Shown: one piece after another, positions 10,204 to 19,830 of the stretch | How the letters are laid out: every line of letters begins with the position of its first letter | Position numbering within the stretch: position 1 is the stretch's first letter | Source: an uncultured Clostridium sp. | Lineage (GTDB): Bacteria; Bacillota; Clostridia; Clostridiales; Clostridiaceae | Length of the DNA: 64,000 bases | Assembly (NCBI GenBank): GCA_900540255.1 | Contig: UQFE01000011.1 | Coordinates: 13,837 to 77,836 of the forward strand | Direction: 5' to 3' | Position numbers and translations under genes: made by a program | Notes under the pieces: generated by a model | What the model was told of the DNA's origin: nothing | Databases searched by the model: none | What the model saw: the letters and a program-made list of their open reading frames with translations, nothing else

Positions 10204-11001
10204 CTAATTTTTCTTAAACAATCTTCTTATTGCTGAAAATAATCCAGTTGATTCAGAACCTAACTTAAGTAAAGGTACTTCTTCTCCATTAAGTCTTCTT
10301 GCAATATTTTTAAAAGCTTGACCTGATTGAGCTTTATCATCTAAAACTATAGGCTCCCCTTTATTAGTTGAAACAGTTATGCTTCTATCATCTGGAACTA
10401 CCCCTAGTAATTTAACAGATAAAGTTTCTATAATATCAGAAACATCAAGCATATCTCCTCTTTTAGTCATTTCATAATTTAATCTATTTACTATTACAGC
10501 ATGATCCTCTAAACCTTTTGCATCCAACTTTCCAATTACTCTATCAGCATCTCTTACTGATGTAATTTCAGGATTTACAACTACTACAGCCTTATCAGCA
10601 CCTACAACTGAATTTTCAAATCCTTGTTCAATTCCAGCTGGAGAGTCTATTAATACATAATCAAATTCTTCTTTTAATTTATTTACTAACTCAAACATAT
10701 CTTGAGATCTAATATCATCTTTATCCTTTGTTTGAGCTGTTGGTAAAAGACAAAGATTTGGATATCTTTTATCTTTTATTAAAGCTTGCTTTAATCTACA
10801 CCTATTTTCAATTACATCAATAATTGTATATACAATTCTGTTTTCTAATCCCATTAATACATCAAGGTTTCTAAGCCCTGTATCTCCATCGACAACAACT
10901 ACCTTTTTACCTAATGCAGCTAATGCTGTTCCTAAATTTGCAGTTGTTGTAGTTTTTCCAACTCCACCTTTACCTGATGTAATAACTATCGCACATCCCA
11001 T
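10204..11001 (-). CDS. minD: Septum site-determining ATPase MinD
   Basis: ParA/MinD ATPase of 265 residues with the deviant Walker A motif GKGGVGKTT (10-18), the switch DSPAGIE and a C-terminal amphipathic membrane-targeting helix (FSAIRRLFKKN). It binds membranes with ATP, recruits MinC and is released by MinE. GGAGG precedes the ATG. Gene order minC-minD-minE with gaps of 14-15 bases indicates one transcript. Confidence 0.97.
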   Translation of the reverse strand: MGCAIVITSGKGGVGKTTTTANLGTALAALGKKVVVVDGDTGLRNLDVLMGLENRIVYTIIDVIENRCRLKQALIKDKRYPNLCLLPTAQTKDKDDIRSQDMFELVNKLKEEFDYVLIDSPAGIEQGFENSVVGADKAVVVVNPEITSVRDADRVIGKLDAKGLEDHAVIVNRLNYEMTKRGDMLDVSDIIETLSVKLLGVVPDDRSITVSTNKGEPIVLDDKAQSGQAFKNIARRLNGEEVPLLKLGSESTGLFSAIRRLFKKN

Positions 11002-11016
11002 GCTAATCCCTCCACT

Positions 11017-11667
11017 TTAGTAAATATATTTGTTTGGTAAATATGGCTCTACTACTATATAACCATCTCTTATTTTAGCAACCTCTGGATACGATGGTTT
11101 AACTCCATCATCTGGTGATGTAGTTAATATATCTGATATCTGCATTAATTCAGGTTGCATTGAAAATGCAGCTATTATAGACTTTTTATTTCCTCCAGCT
11201 CCAGCTTTAACATTACCTCTTATACTTCCTAAAACAATAATATTTCCTCCAGCCGATACCTCTGCACCACTATTAACATCACCTATTATGATAATATTAC
11301 CTGGATATTCAACTGATTGTCCTCCTCTTATTGTTTTCTTTATAAACTTAGTTTTTCCTTCATGAACACCATTAAAAATTTTAACATTATTAGTATCTTC
11401 TTTTACTTTACTAATATCCTCAAATACACAATCTTTAATATGTATATTTTGAAATAATTCATCTTTCAATTTACCTATTTCTAAATCACTAATATGTTTA
11501 AAATTAGATGTTATTTTTAATATTGAATTTTTATAAAAACCCTTGTTAACTGATAAACATTTAATCACGGCCTCAAGCATATCATCAAATCCAATAAACT
11601 TTTCCATATCAATATTTACATTTACGCCATCTTTATTACCTTTTATTTGTATTCTGTCATCCTTCAT
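11017..11667 (-). CDS. minC: Septum site-determining protein MinC
   Basis: FtsZ-polymerisation inhibitor of 216 residues. The N-terminal domain (about 1-105) is diverged; the C-terminal part (about 115-210) is the beta-helix dimerisation domain, with the glycine-rich GNIIIIGDVNSGAEVSAGG run and the MinD-contact RGN/AGAGG turns. GGAGG precedes the ATG. It follows mrdA at a distance of about 300 bases. Confidence 0.93.
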   Translation of the reverse strand: MKDDRIQIKGNKDGVNVNIDMEKFIGFDDMLEAVIKCLSVNKGFYKNSILKITSNFKHISDLEIGKLKDELFQNIHIKDCVFEDISKVKEDTNNVKIFNGVHEGKTKFIKKTIRGGQSVEYPGNIIIIGDVNSGAEVSAGGNIIVLGSIRGNVKAGAGGNKKSIIAAFSMQPELMQISDILTTSPDDGVKPSYPEVAKIRDGYIVVEPYLPNKYIY

Positions 11668-11911
11668 TGGTTATCCTCCACCAATTAAAAACTCAATTTA
11701 ATATTAATTATATCATATAACTACAATTAAAAACATAATTTGAATTAAACTCTTGCAATTTTTCTTCAAAATAATACTTATTTTACCAATATATATTATT
11801 TATTGTAAATTAACTCTTTTATTAAGTAAAGAATATATATTCCTTTTTTATTTTATATAAAACTTATAAACTTGAAAGAGAGTCTTGACTTATCAAAACT
11901 CCCTTTTAAAT

Positions 11912-11965
11912 TTAATCTATGCCTGTTCCATTTTCAATTGGAATTTCTAAATTTCCAACGTTATC
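11912..11965 (-). pseudogene. In-frame remnant of the PBP2 C-terminal tail
   Basis: Directly after the TAA stop of the PBP2 gene the same frame stays open for 17 codons (reading DNVGNLEIPIENGTGID) and ends at a second TAA at 11912-11914. The content is coding-like and continues the polar tail, so a nonsense change in the tail is the simplest reading. The rest of the gap up to minC (11668-11911) holds only AT-rich sequence and one imperfect stem at about 11873-11904. Confidence 0.45.
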
Positions 11966-14902
11966 TTAATTACTTAAATCTTGTTGGTTATCAATATTTT
12001 GTTGATTTTCTTGATTGTTTAAATCTTGTTGATTTTCTTCTTCTTCACCTTGCTTATTATCTGTTGGTGCTGCTAAAACATACTTTTCATAAGTTGTTGA
12101 TGTTACAGGGTAATTTGGATTTATATTTAATAATTCATTCTTAAAATAAGCTTCATATATTGCTTTATGAACAAATGCACTATTAGCGCCTCTATTTCCA
12201 TCATATATAGTTGAAAATATAGCAATTTGAGGATTATTTACAGGAGCAAAACTAATATAGTTTGCATATGCTTTTCTTCCTTGATAATCATATTGTTCTT
12301 GAGTGCTAAAATCGGCTGTTCCTGTTTTACCTGCAACTTCTATTGGAAAACTTGCAAATAATGAATAGTTACTTGAATTAGAAGGTGATGTATTAACTCT
12401 TCTCATTCCTTCTTTTATAACTTGAAGTACATTTGCTGGAATGTCTAACTTATCTAATACTTCTGGAGTGTATTCCTGAAGGACCTCTCCAGTAGGTGAT
12501 GTTATTTTATCAACAATTGATACCTTATATCTAGTTCCCCCATTAGCTAATGTTGCAACATAGTTTGCCATTTGTAATGGTGTAAATGCATTCATACTTT
12601 GCCCTATACCATCTTGAACTAAATTTATAGGAGACCTTATTTCTGAAGCTTGATTTGATGCTGTAAAATATGCAATTGCATTTGATACTATTTGTGCTTG
12701 ATCATTAATAACTTTTTCTGAATATTCTAATCCTGCATTAGCTAGATTTTCTTTATATCTATCAGATGTATTCATTATTTCCTTAACTGCATCAATTATA
12801 TTATTTGCATATTCTGTTTGGCCACTAATTTGTTCTTGTGTTCCAACCTTTAATAATGTTTCTTTAATATTATTTTTTAAATTAGTTTTTAGTGTTTTTA
12901 AATTATCTGAATCGCTACTAATATCTTTTATATCAAAAGGAACAAATTTATAATGTTCATAAACTCCAGCCTCTAGTGCAGGAACTATAGTATATTTTGC
13001 ATTTTCTGATAAACTTTTTCTCCATGATACAAAATTATATGTTTGCCCAAAATTTTCATAAATTTGAATTCCTGTTGATGCAGTTTTTCCTTGCTCTACT
13101 CCTAATCCAAATTTCCAAGCATAACGTGCTATTGAATTAAGTGCATCGATATTTGCACCATTTTTCACATATAACCTAATTGCTGTTTCATAAAAAAAGT
13201 AGTTTGAAGAAACTTCTAACGCTTTTCTAACATCTGTAACACCATGACCTATCTTTTGGAAGTTTTCAAGAACTTGACTTCCTGTATATTCACTACTCCA
13301 AAGCCCCACATCATTAACGGTATCATTTTCAGTTATTGCACCATCCATTAATCCAGCTACTGCTGTTAATGGTTTAAATGTTGAACCTGGAGGTACAAAT
13401 CCTTGTGTTGCGTAATTTAACATAGATCTTGGATATAAATCATACTTATCTATTCTTACTCCATCATCATTAATAGGGAAAAGTTCATCTAATGTTCCTC
13501 TTGCTCCTGTACTTTGAATATGCTTCACCCCAAAGTTCTCTAAGTCTGGATTAAAATATTCATTATATTTTTCTGTGCTTAATTCACTAGGAATAGCAAA
13601 ATCATTTGGATCAAAATCTGGATAACTTGCCATAGCAATTACTCTTCCTGTATTAACCTCTATTGCAACTACAGCTCCTCTATTAGCACTTGCTAATCCT
13701 TGTGATTGTAATGCAAGTATTTGATCTTTTAATGCTTCTTGCGCTGCATATTGTACACCCTTATCTATTGTTAAATGAACATTATTTCCTTGATATGATT
13801 CCAGCTTAAATAATTCTTCTGTTGTTCTTCCTTGAGAATTTACTTTAACTGTTATTCCACCCTTTGTACCCTTTAATTGATCTTCAAAAGCTGATTCTAT
13901 TCCAGATACGCCAATTAAATCATTTGATACATCATATCCCCTTAACTTATAACTTTCACTTTGTGAACTACTAATTGAAGAAACATATCCTACAATGGTT
14001 GATGCCAACGAACCATATGGATAATATCTTACTGGTTTTAATGTAACATTAATTCCTGGTAAATTACTTAATTGCTGATACACTATAAATGCTGTATTTC
14101 TTTTTATATTATTAGCTATTGTAATATTAGAATAGCCACTAAAGCTACCCATTTTTATAGCATCTTTCATTACAATATATCTTCTAATATCTTGAATTGA
14201 ATACTGTTTTAATAAATCATCTAATATTTGCTTACCATCTGAATCCTTATATTTTTTTGCTAACTCATCAGCTTCTTCACTTGTATATCCTTCTGGCAAT
14301 AATACTTTATATAAATCATAAGACTTTACAAGATGATAAAACACATCTTCTGCTGATATTTCCATAAGCTTATCATTTACTTCTTGTATTTCTGCATCTG
14401 TATAATCGCCTTCTTTCTCCTTAAAAAGCTTCTTTTCTATATCTTCATTTAGCCCTCTATCACGCTTAAATCTTATTTCTAAGGTTCTTTTAGCTGATTC
14501 TCCATCAGCCTTGAAGTCAAAATATATATTACCATTTTCATCAACTTTAAGTGCTAAATCATCTTGTGATTCTTCTCCATTTTCCTCTAATATTTTGAAA
14601 ATCTTGTCCATAGTTTTGTAAAAAGCCTTTTTTGACTCTAATGTTTCCATATAAGTCAATGCATAAGTTTGTTTATTAGTTGCTATTACATTTCCATTTG
14701 AGTCATAAATATTTCCTCGTGGTGCTTCTTCAGAAATGAATTTAGTTGAACTTACATCTGCCTTTTCTTTATATTCATCATGCTTATAAACCTGTAAATA
14801 CAATAATTTTGCTATTATAGTTCCCATAATTATAAACATTATTATATATAAAACAGTATATCTAGAACTTTCCTTCTTTTTTTTCGGCTTATTAACTACC
14901 AT
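11966..14902 (-). CDS. mrdA: Penicillin-binding protein 2 (class B transpeptidase)
   Basis: Class B PBP of 978 residues, long for the family. It has an N-terminal membrane anchor (about 18-40), a PBP dimer domain and a transpeptidase domain with SxxK (PGSTFKP, serine near residue 505), SxN (SSNYFF, near 565) and KTG (AGKTGTAD, near 858). The tail is Gln/Asn/Glu-rich with imperfect QQDLxN repeats. Position between mreD and minC marks it as the elongasome transpeptidase working with RodA. The ATG at 14902 overlaps the mreD stop by one base. The final TAA appears to interrupt a slightly longer tail. Confidence 0.95.
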   Translation of the reverse strand: MVVNKPKKKKESSRYTVLYIIMFIIMGTIIAKLLYLQVYKHDEYKEKADVSSTKFISEEAPRGNIYDSNGNVIATNKQTYALTYMETLESKKAFYKTMDKIFKILEENGEESQDDLALKVDENGNIYFDFKADGESAKRTLEIRFKRDRGLNEDIEKKLFKEKEGDYTDAEIQEVNDKLMEISAEDVFYHLVKSYDLYKVLLPEGYTSEEADELAKKYKDSDGKQILDDLLKQYSIQDIRRYIVMKDAIKMGSFSGYSNITIANNIKRNTAFIVYQQLSNLPGINVTLKPVRYYPYGSLASTIVGYVSSISSSQSESYKLRGYDVSNDLIGVSGIESAFEDQLKGTKGGITVKVNSQGRTTEELFKLESYQGNNVHLTIDKGVQYAAQEALKDQILALQSQGLASANRGAVVAIEVNTGRVIAMASYPDFDPNDFAIPSELSTEKYNEYFNPDLENFGVKHIQSTGARGTLDELFPINDDGVRIDKYDLYPRSMLNYATQGFVPPGSTFKPLTAVAGLMDGAITENDTVNDVGLWSSEYTGSQVLENFQKIGHGVTDVRKALEVSSNYFFYETAIRLYVKNGANIDALNSIARYAWKFGLGVEQGKTASTGIQIYENFGQTYNFVSWRKSLSENAKYTIVPALEAGVYEHYKFVPFDIKDISSDSDNLKTLKTNLKNNIKETLLKVGTQEQISGQTEYANNIIDAVKEIMNTSDRYKENLANAGLEYSEKVINDQAQIVSNAIAYFTASNQASEIRSPINLVQDGIGQSMNAFTPLQMANYVATLANGGTRYKVSIVDKITSPTGEVLQEYTPEVLDKLDIPANVLQVIKEGMRRVNTSPSNSSNYSLFASFPIEVAGKTGTADFSTQEQYDYQGRKAYANYISFAPVNNPQIAIFSTIYDGNRGANSAFVHKAIYEAYFKNELLNINPNYPVTSTTYEKYVLAAPTDNKQGEEEENQQDLNNQENQQNIDNQQDLSN

Positions 14903-15390
14903 TAAAACCTCCATGCATTCCTATCTAAATATTTATCTAGCATATTTAAAATAAGCTTATAGAATATTAGCATGCAAACTGCATTTAATAATGCTGATAA
15001 TAATGCTATCTTCATATTAATATTTTGTGAAAACAATTTAAAAATTATAGCTACTCCTAAAACTTTTAAAATAGATACCAATAAAGCTGTTAATATTGGA
15101 ACTATCCTATTTTCCTTAAATATACCTTCTCCAATTTTAGAACATAAAAGACATAATAAAGTATTCAAAAATAAATTTATCCCAAAACCAGAAAAGAAAA
15201 ATAAATCTTGTAACAAACCACTTGCTATTCCTATAAAAACAGCTTCTTTTTTTCCTCTAATAATTGAATAAGCCATTGCAAATACAAATAAAAAACTTGG
15301 ATATACCCCTCCAATAAAATAACTTGGCAATATAGTATTATCAATAATTAGTAATAATATTAGTATAATTATTAAATATATTCTTTTCAT
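14902..15390 (-). CDS. mreD: Rod shape-determining protein MreD
   Basis: Hydrophobic protein of 162 residues with about five membrane spans. MreD links MreC and the MreB filaments to RodA and PBP2. The ATG at 15390 lies 4 bases after the mreC stop and uses the GGAG within the mreC end; a TTG seven codons upstream is less likely. Sequence is poorly conserved in this family, so the call rests on topology and the mreB-mreC-mreD order. Confidence 0.9.
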   Translation of the reverse strand: MKRIYLIIILILLLIIDNTILPSYFIGGVYPSFLFVFAMAYSIIRGKKEAVFIGIASGLLQDLFFFSGFGINLFLNTLLCLLCSKIGEGIFKENRIVPILTALLVSILKVLGVAIIFKLFSQNINMKIALLSALLNAVCMLIFYKLILNMLDKYLDRNAWRF

Positions 15391-15394
15391 AAAT

Positions 15395-16237
15395 TTATTC
15401 TCCAATATCAACCTTTTCCTTTGGAACTATAACAAATAATTCTTGAAGTTTATTAAAATCTACATAGGGCTTTACTACTGCCTTTTTCATAATTCCAACA
15501 TTATCAACTTCTACAGAATTTACCTCCCCTATTCTAATTCCCTTAGGATACATACTACCTAAACCTGAAGTTAATATTATATCGCCTTCTTTAATTGCTG
15601 AATCCATAGGAATATTAGATAATTGCGTTAAATTTTTATTTTTATTATCATTAATTCCTTGTAATATTCCCGTTGTTTCATTAGTACTTTCAACCATAGC
15701 TGCTACTGCAATATTTTCATTTAATATTGTTTGAACTATTGAAAAATTTGATGAAGCCTTTGTAACCTTTCCTACTAATCCTACTGAAGTTATTACAACC
15801 ATATCTTTTTCAACTCCATGATTAAGTCCCTTATCAATTATATATCCATTAGAAATATTTCCACCGCTATAACCAATTATATTACATCCTAAATAATCAT
15901 AATTTGCATTAGCTTGTGCATAATTAAATATTTCTCTTAATCTTGTATTCTCCTCTTTCATTCTATCATACTCTACTAATTTATTTTCAAGTTCTGCATT
16001 TTTAGCTGAAAGTTCCTCATTTTCTTTTTTCACATTAGAAAAATTAATAAAAAATTCAAATGATTCTTTTACCTTTTCATTTACAACATAAACTATTTTT
16101 TGTAATGGACTAATAACACCACCAACGCCACTAGATATAATCGTTGAATTGCTCTTTATACTAAAAGTAATTATCCCCAAAAAGGCAACTGACAGTACCA
16201 CTATAGTTACTGCCAGTTTGTTTTTAAATGGTTTCAT
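15395..16237 (-). CDS. mreC: Rod shape-determining protein MreC
   Basis: Bitopic protein of 280 residues. It has an N-terminal membrane segment (about 8-28), a coiled coil rich in Glu/Lys/Asn (about 65-105) and the extracellular beta domain with the GxNHGVEKDMVV and ILTSGLGSMYPKGIRIG signatures. It scaffolds the side-wall synthesis complex. The start overlaps the mreB stop (TAATG). Confidence 0.96.
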   Translation of the reverse strand: MKPFKNKLAVTIVVLSVAFLGIITFSIKSNSTIISSGVGGVISPLQKIVYVVNEKVKESFEFFINFSNVKKENEELSAKNAELENKLVEYDRMKEENTRLREIFNYAQANANYDYLGCNIIGYSGGNISNGYIIDKGLNHGVEKDMVVITSVGLVGKVTKASSNFSIVQTILNENIAVAAMVESTNETTGILQGINDNKNKNLTQLSNIPMDSAIKEGDIILTSGLGSMYPKGIRIGEVNSVEVDNVGIMKKAVVKPYVDFNKLQELFVIVPKEKVDIGE

Positions 16238-17256
16238 TATTGACCCCTTTGAGTTTTGCTTAATTCATCAAAATTATCTAGTGCTTTTCCTGCTCCTAAA
16301 ACAACACAATCTAATGGTGTTTCAGCAATATGAACAGGCATATTTGTTTCGTGGTTTATTAACTTATCTAGTCCCTTTAATAAAGCTCCCCCTCCAGCTA
16401 ACATTATTCCTTTTTCCATTATATCTGCAGATAATTCTGGTGGAGTCTTTTCTAATGTTGTTTTAATAGACTCAATAATTGCATAAACTGGTTCCTTTAA
16501 AGCTTCTCTTATTTGAGATTCTGTTATTGTTACTATCTTTGGAAGACCTGTTATCATATCTCTTCCTTTAATATCCATTGATGCATTTTCTTCATCAATT
16601 TTATAAGCTGAACCTAATTCCATTTTAATTTGTTCAGCAGTTCTCTCACCTATCATTAAGCTGAACTCTTTTTTTACATAAGCTATTATTGCTTGATCTA
16701 ATTCATCACCAGCAACTCTTAATGATTTGCTTGTTACAATTCCTCCTAAAGAAATTATTGCAACTTCAGTAGTTCCTCCACCAATATCAACAATCATACT
16801 ACCTGTTGGTTCTCCAACTGGAAGTCCTGCTCCAATTGCAGCTGCCATTGGTTCTTCCATTAAAACTACATCTCTAGCTCCAGCAAATTTAGCAGCTTCT
16901 TCTATAGCTCTTCTTTCTACTTCTGTTACTCCTGAAGGATAACATACTATAATTCTTGGACTTGTAAATGCACTTTTACTTGTTACTTTTTCAATTAATT
17001 TTTTTAACATAGTTTGTGCTACTTCAAAATCTGCAATTACCCCATCTTTAAGCGGTCTTATTGCCACTATATTTCCTGGTGTTCTACCAATCATAAGTTT
17101 TGCTTCTTGACCAACTGCTAATGGTTTTCTTGTATTACTATTTATTGCTACAACTGATGGTTCACTTAATACTATTCCTTTTCCCTTTACAAATACTAAT
17201 GTATTAGCTGTTCCTAAATCTATTCCCATGTCTTTATTGCTACTGAAAAATCCCAT
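16237..17256 (-). CDS. mreB: Actin-like cell shape protein MreB
   Basis: Bacterial actin of 339 residues. Phosphate-1 loop [17 protein letters not shown] (near 11-27), phosphate-2 [12 protein letters not shown] and the adenosine motif [11 protein letters not shown] are all present. It directs side-wall synthesis. A second MreB-type gene (mbl) lies at 57960-58994, about 41 kb away. The MreB here groups with mreCD by context. GGGG precedes the ATG. Confidence 0.97.
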   Translation of the reverse strand: MGFFSSNKDMGIDLGTANTLVFVKGKGIVLSEPSVVAINSNTRKPLAVGQEAKLMIGRTPGNIVAIRPLKDGVIADFEVAQTMLKKLIEKVTSKSAFTSPRIIVCYPSGVTEVERRAIEEAAKFAGARDVVLMEEPMAAAIGAGLPVGEPTGSMIVDIGGGTTEVAIISLGGIVTSKSLRVAGDELDQAIIAYVKKEFSLMIGERTAEQIKMELGSAYKIDEENASMDIKGRDMITGLPKIVTITESQIREALKEPVYAIIESIKTTLEKTPPELSADIMEKGIMLAGGGALLKGLDKLINHETNMPVHIAETPLDCVVLGAGKALDNFDELSKTQRGQ

Positions 17257-17273
17257 ATGAATTCCCCTTTCGA

Positions 17274-17963
17274 TTATATAATTCCTTTTTCTTTTAAACT
17301 AACATATTTATTATTACCAATTATGATATGGTCTAACAATTCAATTCCCATAATCCTTCCACATTCTTTTAATCTAATAGTAATATTAATATCTTCTTTA
17401 CTTGGATTAGGATCTCCAGAAGGATGATTGTGGCAAACTATTATATTTGCACTTCCTCTTTGAACTGCTTCCTTAAAAACTTCTCTTGGATGAACTACTG
17501 ATGAATTCAATGTTCCTTTAAATATGTCTTTCGTGCTTATAATTATATTTTTTGTATTTAATAATATAAGCTTAAATACCTCTTGATTTAAATTAGCCAT
17601 TTCATTAATTAATAATGCAGAAACATCTCTTGGTGATGAAATTTTAATTTCTTTATTTTGAGATTTTAATGTTCTAACCCTATTAACTATTTCCATAATG
17701 GCAATTATTTGACAAGCCTTTACTTTTTTAATACCTTTAATTTTACTTACTTCTTCATAACTTACGTTTAAAAGTCCGTCTAATCCATTTAGTTCCCAAA
17801 GCAATCTTTTGCTTAATTCTATTACATTTTCTCCCTTTGTACCTGTTCTTAATACTATGGCTAAAAGTTCATCATGAGATAAAGTATTTACCCCAAATTG
17901 AAGTAACTTTTCTATCGGTCTTTCATTTAATGGTATATCATTTACTCGAATATTATTTTTCAT
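17274..17963 (-). CDS. radC: RadC family JAB/MPN protein
   Basis: Protein of 229 residues with an N-terminal helix-hairpin-helix part ([12 protein letters not shown], about 65-80) and the JAMM metalloprotease motif [14 protein letters not shown] near residue 175. The historical link to recombination repair is unproven. It keeps the conserved place between maf and mreB. AAGGAG precedes the ATG. Confidence 0.95.
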   Translation of the reverse strand: MKNNIRVNDIPLNERPIEKLLQFGVNTLSHDELLAIVLRTGTKGENVIELSKRLLWELNGLDGLLNVSYEEVSKIKGIKKVKACQIIAIMEIVNRVRTLKSQNKEIKISSPRDVSALLINEMANLNQEVFKLILLNTKNIIISTKDIFKGTLNSSVVHPREVFKEAVQRGSANIIVCHNHPSGDPNPSKEDINITIRLKECGRIMGIELLDHIIIGNNKYVSLKEKGII

Positions 17964-18004
17964 TTATACTCCTTATAAGTAATAATATACCCATTCCCCC
18001 TAAA

Positions 18005-18571
18005 TTATAAAACGTTCTTTATCATCTTATTCAATAAATTTAATGGTAACCCAACTACATTATAGTAACATCCATTTATTTTTTCAGCAAACACGCCACC
18101 ATATCCTTGAATTCCGTAGGCTCCTGCTTTATCTAAACATTCACCACTTTCTATGTATCTCCATATTTCATCATCAGAAATCTCTGAAAAATAAACTTCT
18201 GTATAAAGACATTCACTTTTCATTATATTCTTTTGATTATTAATAACTGCAACTCCAGAATAAACTCTATGCACATTATTACTTAATAATTTAAGCATTT
18301 GAAATGCATGATTTTTATCCTTTGGTTTTCCTAAGATATTATCGCCTATAACAACAATTGTATCTGCTCCTATTATTATAGAATCATTATCACAATTTAA
18401 TGCTACATCTTTAGCCTTTCCTTCAGCTAGTGTCTTAACATAATTTTCAATATTAGTACTAACTTCTACTTTCTCTTCATCAAAATTACTAATCTTAACT
18501 TCAAAATTGCTTACTATCCTAGATAATAAATCTTTTCTACGCTCTGAAGCAGATGCTAATATAAATTTCAA
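18005..18571 (-). CDS. maf: Maf-family nucleotide pyrophosphatase
   Basis: House-cleaning NTP pyrophosphatase of 188 residues. The N-terminal ILASASERRKDLL is the family signature, followed by GADTIVV and the KDxxxAxxML helix. It hydrolyses non-canonical dTTP/UTP-type nucleotides and is linked to septation in Bacillus. A TTG at 18571 is chosen because AGGG sits 9 bases before it and the protein then starts KFILASAS; a GTG three codons upstream is too close to that site. Confidence 0.93.
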   Translation of the reverse strand: MKFILASASERRKDLLSRIVSNFEVKISNFDEEKVEVSTNIENYVKTLAEGKAKDVALNCDNDSIIIGADTIVVIGDNILGKPKDKNHAFQMLKLLSNNVHRVYSGVAVINNQKNIMKSECLYTEVYFSEISDDEIWRYIESGECLDKAGAYGIQGYGGVFAEKINGCYYNVVGLPLNLLNKMIKNVL

Positions 18572-18663
18572 ACATATCACACCCTACAGTTATTTATTAT
18601 TTATTATTGCCAATTAAATACCAGTCTTACACCTGACTTTAAAATTTAATTTAAAACATAATA

Positions 18664-18702
18664 AAAAAAGAGGTAAAATACTTGCCATCTACCTTTTTTC
18701 TA
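18664..18702 (-). terminator. Possible terminator after the spoIIB-like gene
   Basis: On the minus strand A-rich GGTA pairs with TACC around a loop of about 13 bases, then CTTTTTTT follows. The stem is imperfect (a two-base bulge). The remaining 18580-18857 sequence shows nothing else I can support. Confidence 0.4.
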
Positions 18703-18857
18703 ATATAGTTTATCACTTAATAGATGTTCAAACAAGCATTTTCCTCTTTTTATATATGAATTTTTTGTAGAATATTATCTATATTTCCTTAAATATCTAT
18801 ATATTATTTTCATAAATTTTCATGTCTGACATCATTATTTTTTTAATTAATTAAATC

Positions 18858-19619
18858 TTAATTAATTTTTAATAAAATAGCATATAAATACTGCATTTCT
18901 CCTGCAACATCTTCTTTTTTTATTTCTGTAGCCATGTCACTAACATGATTTTTTAATTCAGTCAACACATCACTTTTATCACCTTCACTTATATTTTCAA
19001 GATTTTTAACCCAACTTTTAAAATCCGATGTATCTACAAACTTTACATTTCCATTAAAAGCAGTATCTAATATATTTAAATAGCCATCAAAAATTCCAGC
19101 AATTTGACTTTGAATTTTATCTCTTGCATTTAAATCAAATGATACCTTTGCACATTCTATACCATTAGCAGTTAACTTATCCATTATTGCTTGCCCCTCT
19201 TCAGAAGTATATACTCCTGCTAAAACTTTAAATTTATCTGCATCATTATATATAAATGCTCCATAGTCATTTGCAACTTTATTATATGCTTCTTTAGCAT
19301 AGCCCTCATTTGCAAAATAACCACATTGTATTGCCATAAAACTTGTATTAATATTTCCTTGTACAGCATTTTCAGCACCTTGATTACTTTCCGCATTATT
19401 AGAAACTACCTCACTAACTGTATCTTTCCCCTGTTCTACGTTACTAAAGCTTGCTTTACTTTTATCAGCATCATTTAATGGTAAAAAATGAATAATTATA
19501 TTTGCAAGCATCACTCCAACAATTACAACAAATACACTCATAGTTAAAAATGATAATACTGTTTTTAAAAGACCTGTGTTTTTTTTATTTTTCTTATAGT
19601 TATATCTTGTATACCTCAC
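18858..19619 (-). CDS. spoIIB: SPOR-domain membrane protein, SpoIIB-like
   Basis: Bitopic protein of 253 residues: a basic N-terminus, a membrane segment (about 22-46), a Ser/Asn/Glu linker, and a SPOR-like segment (about 95-165, starting FMAIQCGYFANEGYAKEA) that would bind denuded septal glycan. In Bacillus spoIIB lies beside maf and aids engulfment and septal thinning; the same position here supports the name. A GTG at 19619 (VRYTRYNYKK) is chosen because AGAGGTG precedes it; the frame opens 8 codons earlier. Confidence 0.7.
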   Translation of the reverse strand: MRYTRYNYKKNKKNTGLLKTVLSFLTMSVFVVIVGVMLANIIIHFLPLNDADKSKASFSNVEQGKDTVSEVVSNNAESNQGAENAVQGNINTSFMAIQCGYFANEGYAKEAYNKVANDYGAFIYNDADKFKVLAGVYTSEEGQAIMDKLTANGIECAKVSFDLNARDKIQSQIAGIFDGYLNILDTAFNGNVKFVDTSDFKSWVKNLENISEGDKSDVLTELKNHVSDMATEIKKEDVAGEMQYLYAILLKIN

Positions 19620-19751
19620 TTTCTCATCCACCTCTTCTCTCACTTTACTTAATTTATTATATTAAAATATATTCTTTATTTTGTTTATATATACATGACA
19701 AAATAACTTTTATAATTTATCCATAATCACTTTTTATTTAATATAAATATA

Positions 19752-19821
19752 TAAAAAGACGAAGATATATAAACATTTATCCTTTATTCTTATACAGGAT
19801 AATTTTTTCATATCTTCGCCT
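19752..19821 (-). terminator. Terminator after pepD
   Basis: Outer stem GGCGAAGATAT with ATATCTTCGTC, enclosing a second small hairpin (TTATCC/GGATAA), then a run of five T on the minus strand. Confidence 0.75.
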
Positions 19822-19830
19822 ATAATAATA

